64,000 nucleotides of DNA, from contig QUOL01000018.1 of assembly GCA_009761415.1 (NCBI GenBank), positions 124,001 through 188,000 of the forward strand, read 5' to 3'. The number at the start of each line of letters is the position of its first letter. Within the stretch, counting starts at the first letter, position 1. Under the pieces are notes generated by a model. The model had not been told where the DNA came from. It ran no database searches and saw only the letters and a list, made by a program, of their open reading frames with translations. Source of the stretch: Sarcomyxa edulis. Taxonomy: Eukaryota; Basidiomycota; Agaricomycetes; Agaricales; Mycenaceae. The position numbers were made by a program, and so were the translations under genes. Of the stretch, positions 55,938 to 64,000 are shown piece after piece.

Positions 55938-56990
55938 CTAGAGACTGAACACAGCCCGCAACTTGAGGCCTACCACCCCACCCCCTCGTCCGTCCCAACC
56001 TGGTATAGGCGCTCTGCACACCGGACATCTGGCACCGCTAAGGGATCCATCGGCACCCATGGCCATGGTCCGATGCATGGTAGTCTTAATTGCGGTGAAG
56101 AGACACGCGCCGCACGCGACGTGGCCACAGGGGGTGAGAGTGGCATTTGTCGGCGCGCAGAAGCAGATCGGGCAAGTGTAAGCTGAGAGAAGTTCCGGGG
56201 TGGCAGTTGGGGTTGGATGTTCAGATGGATGGGGAGGAGTTGGTAACGTAGAAGAAGAGGCTGTTGACGAGGATGAGGCATGGCTGGGGAGTGCAGATGA
56301 GGATGTCGGTCGTTGATAGGAAGAGGAACCACTAGCTTCAGGGTACGGTTGCGAGACGTATGTATCTGAGTAGGAAGTGAGTTCGGGATGAATAAAATCT
56401 GTATTTTCTGGAAGCTGTGAGGAGCTCTGAGGCATTACGAAGCTTGGGTCCGATGGGTGATACTCCTCATGGAGAGACGATGACGTTCCACTCTCCGAAA
56501 TCAACTCGAAGATGTCTTCTGTATGTTGAGACTCTTGGGAAGATGGCAGTTCTTTAGCCTTCCCCTTCCCTTTGATATCACTTTTCATCGATTCTTGAAC
56601 TTCTGGAAGATCTTCCGAGTCCACAGCCCTCCCCTTCCCCTTGCGGTCGAGCTTCGGCCGCTTTCGACGCGGAGAACCTACATCCTCACCCAGGTCTTCA
56701 ACACTTCTCTTGACCCCTTGCAGTGGCATCGAGGCCTCCGTCGATGGTAATACTTCGCCGAAAGAGACCGTTGCAACAGAAGATTGACGTGAATTCCTGC
56801 CTGACACTGAACCAGAAGTAGAGCTTGCACGCGACTGTGATCTGGAGCTAGCTGATCTAGCAGCTCGAGCAATTGATGTGGTGCGTGAACGAGGACGAAT
56901 AATTCTGGAAGTTGAAGGAGCGGGAAGGGGGTCATCCTGATATGCCGATTTCGACCTCGAAACAGAGGATCGCCCTCTCCTCAAAGACAT
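55938..56990 (-). CDS. RING-finger E3 ubiquitin ligase (SLX8/RNF4-like)
   Basis: A single-exon gene of 350 residues. The first 265 residues are disordered, Ser-rich and basic, with KRPKLDRKGKGRAV-type nuclear signals. DIFELISES is a short hydrophobic-acidic segment that could be a SUMO-interacting motif. The RING is C3HC4 at residues 273-325: CPICF..., CGHVACGACL, then CPVC, with an insertion between the third and fourth zinc pairs. The C-terminal position of the RING and a possible SIM fit SUMO-targeted ligases of the SLX8/RNF4 group, but this is inference; it could be another nuclear RING protein. It diverges from CK2 beta over 180 bp. Confidence 0.8.
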   Translation of the reverse strand: MSLRRGRSSVSRSKSAYQDDPLPAPSTSRIIRPRSRTTSIARAARSASSRSQSRASSTSGSVSGRNSRQSSVATVSFGEVLPSTEASMPLQGVKRSVEDLGEDVGSPRRKRPKLDRKGKGRAVDSEDLPEVQESMKSDIKGKGKAKELPSSQESQHTEDIFELISESGTSSSLHEEYHPSDPSFVMPQSSSQLPENTDFIHPELTSYSDTYVSQPYPEASGSSSYQRPTSSSALPSHASSSSTASSSTLPTPPHPSEHPTPTATPELLSAYTCPICFCAPTNATLTPCGHVACGACLFTAIKTTMHRTMAMGADGSLSGARCPVCRAPIPGWDGRGGGVVGLKLRAVFSL

Positions 56991-57170
56991 CGATTAGACC
57001 TTTCTAGATAATCTGTCGTTGTCAATAATGATAAAAACTTGGAAAATGCAATGAATTTACTTTCGAAGAACGATGAAGGTGGCGGTTCGGAATGAGTTTG
57101 ACAGGCGCCTCGTTTCTCCTCCAGTTTCCATCATCTCGTCCCTTATTCAAGTCCTTTTTCGACTGCACTC
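56991..57170. promoter_or_regulatory. bidirectional promoter RING / CK2 beta
   Basis: Only 180 bp separate the two divergent start codons, so regulatory sequence must be shared. It contains pyrimidine-rich tracts on both strands. No specific box recognised. Confidence 0.4.
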
Positions 57171-58325
57171 ATGAGTTCGTACTCGACTAGCAGTCTGAAT
57201 ACCCATTATTACTGATTAAATTACACCTCTCCCAGTGGAAGACGTATCTACGGGCTCTGATTCCGACTATTCAAGGTATGTACCATATCTTTGCTCTAAT
57301 CGGCCTTTCCATGAACTCATAAATCTACCCAGCTCGGTATGATCATAGCCTCCTTCAACGTCTAGATTGCATAACCGACAAATCTGACTCTCAGTGGATA
57401 TCGTGGTTCTTGTCTTCGAAAGGCAATGAGTATTTTTGCGAAGTCGACGAAGACTTCATCCTTGATAGATTCAACCTTACCGGTCTCAATGTTGAAGTCA
57501 CAAACTACCCACAGGCTCTTGACCTCATTACGGACAACCTTGGTATGTAATCCGTACGTTCTTATGTTTTTCAGCTCGACTTAAAACCAGCATTCACCAT
57601 CTAGACGACGAAGTACAAGATGAACGAGGATCCCTAGACGAGCAAGCTCGTCTTCTTTATGGTCTGATTCATGCAAGATGGATCGTCTCAGTCCGAGGCC
57701 TATCCAAGATGGTAACACCTATTGTGCTCTCCTCAACCATACCATCTGACGCTTTTCAGCTCGAAAAATACAAACGGGCCGACTTCGGAAGGTGCCCACG
57801 CGTCCTCTGCCAATCTCAACCACTCCTCCCCGTCGGCCTTATCGACGTCCCCTTTGAGAAATCCGTCAAACTCTACTGCGGTCGTTGCGAAGATCTCTAC
57901 TCTCCAAAGTCCTCCCGCCATGGATCGATTGACGGTGCCTACTTCGGTACCACCTTCCCCCATCTACTGTTCCTTGTCTACCCACACTTGATCCCACCAA
58001 AGGTTGGCCCTTCGGACGTCGCGAGAGCAGGAGAGGATGGCAATCGCAGGACGAGGAGGATCAGAGAGGAACAGGAACTCAGTGCGGCTGATACTGTTGG
58101 AGATGGCATTAGTACGACGAGTGTCGCTCTAAAGGCTGAGAGGTATCGTCCCAAGATTTATGGCTTCCAGCTGAACGAGATTGCGCGACTTCAAAGGTGG
58201 CAAGAGGCTGTCAGGGATAAGTGAGTTGTTTTGAACGTGTGTTTGTCGTATGAATATTGATCATATCTTTCTGCCGTATTTCTAGGCAGGTTGCAAGACT
58301 TGAGGCCCTGGAGGAACACCCTTAA
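57171..58325 (+). CDS. CKB1: casein kinase 2 regulatory (beta) subunit
   Basis: This subunit dimerises and docks the CK2 catalytic subunits. Seven exons close to 267 residues: 57171-57174, 57236-57275, 57333-57336, 57395-57542, 57605-57711, 57760-58220 and 58286-58325. Two of them are 4 nt long (the coding part of exon 1, and exon 3). The family signature is WISWFLSSKGNEYFCEVD, then FILDRFNLTGLN, the acidic loop DDEVQDERGSLDEQARLLYG and LIHARWI. The zinc finger is CPRVLCQSQPLLPVGL through KLYCGRCEDLYSPKSS (C-x5-C ... C-x2-C), and DGAYFGTTFPHLLFLVYP follows. The C-terminal tail is basic and ends EALEEHP. The micro-exon model is favoured because it gives two normal 57-58 bp introns with gtatg donors. 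The alternative is one 113-bp intron with a gtacca donor. Confidence 0.93.
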
Positions 58326-59159
58326 ATTCGAATGAAATATTCCTTCATTCCTTTCGGTCGAGCGACACAGGTGTTTGTCTTGACCTCCGACACGTCCTCC
58401 TGTTGGGAGTTGGACATGTCTTCCTAGTTATCTCAATCCAGATGTAACTTCTCGTTTCCTTTCATTTTCTTCTGAGTCTTGAACCGTTTTCGATCAAAAG
58501 AACAATTATTGCAGAGCTCGTGTTGAATCAGCCAGAATCTCTCTCAGAAGCTTCTAGTGCAGCTGACGCTAAAGCTCGACCCCGAGCTCGACCCACAAAT
58601 GATCCAAAAAGAGGCACGCATGCTCGAAGAAACACTAAAACTAGGCCCAGTGTTCTGTTCGACGATCGTAAGATCCCATAGGAGATGTGTTTTCTGTTAA
58701 CGTCCAGGAGGGCAGGCTGCCAGGGGAGGGCCCGCCTTACGTTTCAAGCTTCTCTGACTGACAGAATTGTTTGACAACAGCCTTTGATAATAACTCTTTC
58801 GTTTCGTTCAGCTTGCTGTCCTAGCATTCTGTACGTAGAGATAACCTTTCTGCGATTGAAATTACGAGGTCAAATAGATATTTGATGATATGAGATCGAT
58901 AGCCTACTGGAGAAATTCAACCCGTTCGATGGTCCCCGACTAGCCTCAAAATCAGACTATAGTAAGTATCGGATAGTATCCCGGACGGATATCGGCTGTG
59001 ACGAGAGTGATTAATGTCCGCTGATGGAGGAGTGGGGTATTACCCGACCTGCATGCATCCGACTGGTAGAGTACACGATCAATGCACGATCGATTCCGGG
59101 TTAGAGTCCTCTCGGATGGTGACGACTCACGATCGAGATGAAACGAGCGTAGTGCATCA
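58326..59159. other. intergenic, no gene recognised
   Basis: About 830 bp. An open stretch at about 58515-58680 reads SLSEASSAADAKARPRARPT but has no start and no recognisable family. The rest is AT-rich, with nothing structural seen. Confidence 0.45.
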
Positions 59160-60680
59160 TCAAGATGATAGCCATGCTGGCGTAGTTGATTCATAGGAGT
59201 GGCAGAGACTGATTTCCAAGCCTTCTTGTCTCAATCGATCAACATGCTCGAGGATACGTCCCGGTATATGTTTCCACTTGCACTCCAGAAGGGCAAACGA
59301 CAAATGTTCCAATCGTGGTACCACAACTCCGTTGTATACCTTCGAAGCTACCGAACCAGGCCACCACCGCGAGTGGATCAGACTGAGGACGACATCTGTA
59401 CCACGATCGTCTACTTCGCGTAAAGTGAGGTGTTGCAGTTTCGACAGCAGTTCGTAGTTGTTGAATCGATGCAATACGCGGTCGAAAGACGAGCAAACAA
59501 GTTCGAGTTGGCGCAGTGAAGGCATGAGATCTAGCAGCATTGATGGATCGTTCCCGCGAGAGACGTCAGTGTACTTCTTGAGCGTGAAGGAAGAGCGCGA
59601 CGCCAAGGCTGCAAAAGTATCGATGGAGATATCCAGGGCACGCCCATTGAATACCAACATGGATAGGGAAGGTATAACGAGAGGTCGTAGGAGGGATGTG
59701 ACAGAACTGCCATAATCTCCTGAGATGTAGAGTGCTTTGAGCTGCGCAAGCAAGATCTCGGGAGTATGTGCTTCGAGGGAGGGATTATTGTTGTCATCAC
59801 CCAGGATAGAAAGGCTGCATTCCGTAATTTTATTGCATTGACGCAAAAGATCATGGCAGACCTGGAATGGAAGGTGGTTGCTGAGGTCAAGATGGGTCAA
59901 CTGAGCCCATGGTAATCCCCTAGTGACCTCTTGGAAGGAGAGATAAGTGAAACCGGAGAGTGAGACTTTGCGGAGATTGGGCATGGAGAAGCGGGGCCAA
60001 CTTCCCCAACCTTCAATTGAGGGGAAAGTGCAATTACGCACAGACACGTACTCCAAAGCGGCTACAGTGCTGGGCAACGACCCGACGAAAGACAAAATTG
60101 AGTCGCGAGTCGCCACTATCTTGATTTTCCGAAATCGGTTAGCGTATTGTGCGATTATATCAGTCCCGCTCTCAACATCTAGGGGTCTTATTCTGTTGAG
60201 AGCGATCGAGAGCGGGAGGGCAGATGTGCGAGAAAACCAAACGTGCCCCATATCTAAGATACTCGTCGGGGGATAGGATGAAATGTAATCCAGAGAAACA
60301 TCTGTCCAGAGCCTCGGCAATCCTAGAGCCACTTTTCTCCACGTTGAACAGATATGTGAGAGGGGAACAGGTGACTCGAGGAACGACAATGGGAACACGC
60401 GTGTCTCCAGATTTGATCTGCAGTAGAGAAATATTTCGGCGATGATTTCAGGTGGTATGCGACGAACGGCTGAGAGTGCTCCTTTCTGGGCGGTTATCCG
60501 TGCACGGAGGTCTGTATGCTGAAGAAGTAAATTTTCGAGTGTGGCCTGGAGCTTCCTGATGCGCATCTCCAGATGAGCGCCAGTTCTCGTATCCTGTTCC
60601 AAGGTATGCCGGAGTATCATTTCCTCCTCCTTGGTGGGGACGGTATTCGTTTCACAAAGATGACGAATTCGTGTATCCAT
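59160..60680 (-). CDS. F-box protein, 506-residue family member B
   Basis: A single-exon 506-residue paralogue of the gene at 44822-46342. An N-terminal coiled coil (LEMRIRKLQATLENLLLQH ... LRARITAQKGA) precedes the F-box VRRIPPEIIAEIFLYC, then SHICSTWRKVALGLPRLWTDVSL. LRR-like C-terminal blocks follow (LPWAQLTHLDL, SRWWPGSVAS, NGVVVPRLEHLSFALL). Identical length, same strand and same block order as member A point to duplication within this chromosome region, with strong sequence divergence since. Likely an SCF substrate receptor. Target unknown. Confidence 0.85.
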   Translation of the reverse strand: MDTRIRHLCETNTVPTKEEEMILRHTLEQDTRTGAHLEMRIRKLQATLENLLLQHTDLRARITAQKGALSAVRRIPPEIIAEIFLYCRSNLETRVFPLSFLESPVPLSHICSTWRKVALGLPRLWTDVSLDYISSYPPTSILDMGHVWFSRTSALPLSIALNRIRPLDVESGTDIIAQYANRFRKIKIVATRDSILSFVGSLPSTVAALEYVSVRNCTFPSIEGWGSWPRFSMPNLRKVSLSGFTYLSFQEVTRGLPWAQLTHLDLSNHLPFQVCHDLLRQCNKITECSLSILGDDNNNPSLEAHTPEILLAQLKALYISGDYGSSVTSLLRPLVIPSLSMLVFNGRALDISIDTFAALASRSSFTLKKYTDVSRGNDPSMLLDLMPSLRQLELVCSSFDRVLHRFNNYELLSKLQHLTLREVDDRGTDVVLSLIHSRWWPGSVASKVYNGVVVPRLEHLSFALLECKWKHIPGRILEHVDRLRQEGLEISLCHSYESTTPAWLSS

Positions 60681-61082
60681 CGATCTACCAACTTTGATTA
60701 ATATAGGTGGTTAAGCTATGTTTTTTTCCCCTTAAAACTAGAATGTAGCTCACCAGCGCTTCTGATTCTGCTTCTGAATATTGCAGCGGGTATATCGAGG
60801 GCTATTTGGATCGAAAAATTGTTGCCTTGTGGGTGAACGTCGAAGTCAGGAACAAAAAGGTAAAAAATCGCGGATTGAGATCGGCCATGCCGCTGCTCGC
60901 TGTTCTATAGCAAGACTGCGTTAGATCCTGGCTTTCCTTCCTCCAATTTCCTCCAAAACCTAAGGAGGCCCTAACTGGAATGGCGACGAGCGGGAGTCCG
61001 TATACGTCCGGTCTATGGCCGCGTGAACGACCCCCAAAAAAAACTTTGGAATTTCGAAAACATTTGACTCGACATACTAATC
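60681..61082. other. divergent promoter region, F-box B / BioF-like
   Basis: About 400 bp between divergent starts. A run of eight Ts at about 60719 and an A8 run at about 61035 are the only simple-sequence features. No gene seen. Confidence 0.45.
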
Positions 61083-62583
61083 ATGGTAGACTCGGCATCA
61101 TCCTTGGGGGCCTTGGGAGAAAAGTTGAACGAAGCTTTACTTTCAAGGGAGACAAGATTCATTAGAAGACGACTGCCCGATCCGACTACATCTTCCTCCA
61201 CGGCCCTCGTCGATTTCAACTCGAACGACTACCTATCGCTCTCGACATCGTCACATCTTCGCGCTCTTTTCCTCTCGAAACTTACCCAGGCGCCCGATAT
61301 ACTAGGATCAGGCGGTTCAAGGCTGCTGGTCAATGGTCAAGCGCACAGTTCTCTTGAAGCGCGTTTAGCACACTTTTTTGACGCTCCCGCGGCATTACTA
61401 TTCAATTCGGGGTTCGATGCAAACGTTGGGTTTTTTTCTTGCATACCGCAAACGGGGGATGTCCTTGTGTACGACGAGTACATTCATGCATCAGTTCACG
61501 ACGGCATACGGACATGTCGAGCCCGGGATTCCCAATTCTCGTTCAGCCATAACTCGGTCGACTCGTTCAAAACCCTCTTATCTAAATTGGCACACGAACG
61601 TTCTACCCTACGCTCGGGAGAGTCCAGTCTTTTTGTTGCCGTAGAGAGTCTTTACAGCATGGATGGGACGTTTGCGCCACTTGCGGAGATTGTAGAGTTA
61701 CTGGAAGAATACTTCCCCAAAGGGAACGGTCATCTCGTAGTGGATGAAGCGCATTCAACTGGTATCTACGGACCCCAAGGAAAAGGAAGAGTCGTTCTTC
61801 TGGGATTGGAACATAAGGTTCTTGCCCGTCTGCATACTTTTGGGAAGGCTCTTGCAGCTACAGGAGGTACGTATTTCATTGATTTTGTCGTTGTCCATTA
61901 TAGAAGCTCACATTTCTCGGCATTCAATTTTTCGCCTAGCTGTTATCCTCACCAACATTCTCATTCGTGATTATCTGTTGAACTACGCTCGGTCATTGAT
62001 ATACACCACGTCTCTCAGTTACGCTAATATAATTGCGGCGGATTGCTCTTTCGACATGCTGGTGGACGGAACTGCTCAAAAGGTACATTGAACTTGATCC
62101 GGAACTGGACCTAAAATAGTGATTCATTGTTCACAGTTGGCTTCTGGTCTATTGGACGTCTCTGCCTATTTCGTTCAAATCCTTCGACCGCGTCTCGCCC
62201 CAATCCCTCCAGAGCTTTTGTCGCTTCCATATCATCTTCAACTTCCAAAAACTACCGACGTGCAACCGACGTCAAATCCATCTTTGTCTTCGTCACCCTC
62301 TCCTATCATACCCATAATGACGAGCCATCCACGTCCCCTCTCCGCGTACCTTCTGACTTTGGGTATGAACGCCCGTCCTATAACGTGGCCCACAGTTCCG
62401 AAAGGTAAGGACCGTGTGAGGGTGTGTCTACATGCTGCCAACACTAGACAGGACATCGAGAAGCTGGTCGATGGGATGATTAGGTGGGCATACGAAGTTC
62501 TAGAAGCGCGAGAAAAGGATGAGACAAGAACTTTACTCTCAAGAAAAGCGATGGATGGTGTCGTATTGCAATCCAAATTATGA
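61083..62583 (+). CDS. alpha-oxoamine synthase, 8-amino-7-oxononanoate synthase (BioF)-like
   Basis: A PLP enzyme of the fold-type I group that condenses an acyl-CoA (or ACP) thioester with an amino acid. Exons 61083-61866, 61940-62082 and 62137-62583 give 457 residues. Motifs are DFNSNDYLSLSTSS, GSGGSRLLVNGQAHSSLE, LLFNSGFDANVG, VYDEYIHASVHDGIR, VVDEAHSTGIYG (Asp and His contacting PLP), and HTFGKALAATG (Lys255, Schiff base). It ends with the small C-terminal domain. An extra Ser/Pro-rich insertion (QPTSNPSLSSSPSPIIPI) follows HLQLPKTTDV in the small domain. BioF of the biotin pathway is the closest match. A role on another amino acid cannot be excluded, because no other biotin gene is visible in the window. 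ALA synthase is less likely, since no heme-regulatory motif or presequence is seen. Confidence 0.87.
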
Positions 62584-63505
62584 GCTTGCTCGAAACAAAG
62601 ACCACATTTCCACCGCGGTCGACACTCCAAATATATACATAGCAAGCTAAAATCCAGTGATCCACTCTTTATATGGTCAGTGCTTATTATAATGCGCTCC
62701 AATATACTTAAGTTGCAGAGACAACATGGACGTCGAACCTGGTCAGGGTCTGAGGCCTGAGGAGCACTTGAGGAAAGTTGCCCAGAAGGAGCAAGATCAT
62801 GTCGGAGATCCAGTAACGTGGTTTCGACGGAGATTTCAGATAAGTAAATCAGCCTGGGAGCGAAGCAGCTTACCGACTATCGACGCCGCCGGCGTTGGTA
62901 TCCATCCTTGCGCCAATGAGCGTTCACATGAACTCACAGTTTGAACGATCACTTCTCCTCATCGATACCGCTAACTCGAGGGTCCCCCAGGAAGCAAAAG
63001 GAAGTATTTTTCTCGACTGGTAGGGCGGGCTAATGTTTTTCAGAAACGAGCCCATCGGCCCAGGGTCATTAATTATGTACGACTCTTCGGTATTGATCGG
63101 AGATGATTTGTTTTACACTCCACGTTGCTGCTCGCGCCTATGGCCTATCCTACGCTTGGTGGTCGAACGCATACACTCTAACGAGTTAACGGCAGCAAAT
63201 CCGCTCGCGCGAGTACATATCATTTGATATATTCAGAAAAAATCACCTCAAGAAGTACCACCATAACACTGGACGTCCATAATCCATGGTCTATGCCGCT
63301 TGGAGAAGAGCTGGAAGTAGATCTGGTATCTCTGGGGTCTGGATCTCATCTCCATACAGAAGATCCTGCGAAGGCACAGGGCCCGGTTTAATAGTCAACA
63401 TCAACATGACCAAACGCTAGTGGAAGCGATCTTTCCAGTCGAACATAAAGCTACACCCACTAGCAGCGCTCATCCGTTGTCCATTTTTCCTCACTGTATC
63501 ATAGC
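62584..63505. other. intergenic, possible small ORF 62726-62944
   Basis: About 920 bp before the monooxygenase gene. An ATG frame of 72 residues at 62726-62944 reads VTWFRRRFQISKSAWERSS in its middle. It has no recognisable family or splice partner, and I do not call it as a gene. Confidence 0.4.
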
Positions 63506-64000
63506 ATGGCTATCCCATTAAGCCCCGAGTCCCAGGTGTGTTTCTTTCTCCCCTCGACCAGCATCGACTCACTTACGGACTCCGCGTTACAGTCCGCACC
63601 ACTACAAGCTAGCCTACCAATCGACTTTTTGATCGTAGGTGGAGGCATCGCGGGCTTGGCATGTGCTATTGCGCTACGACGCGTAGGACATAGAGCAGTC
63701 GTACTTGAACGTGATGGTGGCTTTGCCGCAGTACGCATCCTACTACAATGTTGCGCTCATATACTGACAATGTTCCTGAAGGGAAAATCGTCCGGTGGAT
63801 GCCGATTGGCCCCAAATCTATCGAAGGTGAGTACAGGCTTCGATACTAAATTATCCTACCCCATACTCAAAATAAACCACTGTCACAGATATTCTTTCAC
63901 TGGGGCCTGGAAGAGAAACTCCGTCAAATTGCCGTAAAGTCAGAAGCTATCGATTTACGCCTACGTATGTCTAATTACGACTTCGTACGCTGTGGCACGT
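63506..64000 (+). CDS. FAD-dependent monooxygenase, 5' part (cut by window end)
   Basis: The start MAIPLSPESQ leads into the FAD-binding fold DFLIVGGGIAGLACAIALRR with the GxGxxG dinucleotide motif, then VVLERDGG at the end of the second strand. Two introns follow. One is 63740-63780 or nearby (gtacgc...cctgaag), and the next is at 63830-63889. Between and after them are KSSGGCRLAPNLSK, then IFFHWGLEEKLRQIA. This matches the salicylate-hydroxylase/aromatic-ring hydroxylase branch (PHBH fold), in which a GGCRLPPNL-like segment follows the first helix. A further donor near 63965 suggests another exon beyond the window. Substrate unknown. Confident only as a flavoprotein monooxygenase. Confidence 0.85.

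Noticed and set aside
58515..58680. Open stretch SLSEASSAADAKARPRARPT as an extra gene or extra CK2 beta exon
   Set aside because: CK2 beta already ends properly at 58325, and no start, partner exon or family resemblance is visible for this stretch.
59040..59110. tRNA-like segment (ggtagagt ... gattccgggttagagtcc)
   Set aside because: Some box-B-like letters are present, but no acceptor stem or anticodon arm can be drawn with normal pairing.
1..64000. CRISPR arrays, bacterial operons, viral or intact transposon genes
   Set aside because: No regular short repeat-spacer arrays, no polycistronic prokaryotic layout, and no reverse transcriptase, integrase, transposase or capsid motifs were seen in any frame.

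Overview
This is nuclear DNA of a mushroom-forming basidiomycete (Agaricomycetes-like). It has dense, intron-rich genes on both strands. Introns are about 50-60 bp with GTRNGT...YAG ends and CTAAC-type branch sites. Gene families fit that group: F-box/LRR proteins with the 'PPEILAEIF' start, fungal kinase-like proteins, an arrestin with a long proline-rich tail, ATO acetate transporters, and a CaaX mating pheromone precursor. I saw no bacterial, viral or CRISPR features and no convincing tRNA. Introns were placed by eye; where exon coordinates are listed, the splice phases close exactly.

Layout. 0-7.5 kb is a duplicated, decaying region. It holds a 42-residue mating-pheromone-like precursor ending in CVVA (601-729), an intact SDH3 gene, two tandem kinase-like genes and two SDH3 relics that alternate with them. 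A degenerate repeat follows that recurs near 47 kb. 7.9-13.4 kb has an F-box gene, a SAM/coiled-coil/tail-anchored protein (minus) and a second F-box gene. 13.5-21.2 kb has an alpha/beta hydrolase and the mitochondrial ADP/ATP carrier (both minus), then RNase P/MRP subunit POP4 and a mitochondrial class-III aminotransferase (both plus). 21.9-29.7 kb has the arrestin and two tandem ATO transporters, all minus. 30-35.4 kb has an unrecognised gene, COA6 and a sugar-type MFS transporter, all minus. 36.3-42.2 kb has a TBC Rab-GAP and a leucine-rich-repeat-like protein (plus). 42.2-48 kb has a small repeat-containing ORF, POP5 (minus), a 506-residue F-box gene (minus) and the second copy of the dispersed repeat. 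48-53.2 kb has HUS1 (minus) diverging from a Maf-type pyrophosphatase (plus), then a DHA2-type MFS gene with two lesions. 53.7-58.3 kb has a MYND protein, a RING E3 (minus) and casein kinase 2 beta (plus). 59-64 kb has a second 506-residue F-box gene (minus), a BioF-like alpha-oxoamine synthase (plus) and the 5' part of an FAD monooxygenase cut by the window end.

How the genes relate. Most of the window is ordinary housekeeping. Mitochondrial functions recur (SDH3, AAC, COA6, aminotransferase). POP4 and POP5 belong to the same ribonucleoprotein. HUS1 serves the DNA-damage checkpoint, and a RING ligase sits next to CK2 beta. Several pairs share short divergent promoters (HUS1/MAF 152 bp, RING/CK2B 180 bp, SAM/F-box 298 bp). 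The accessory character lies in the pheromone gene, the SDH3/kinase duplication, the F-box paralogues, the dispersed repeat and the inactivated MFS gene.
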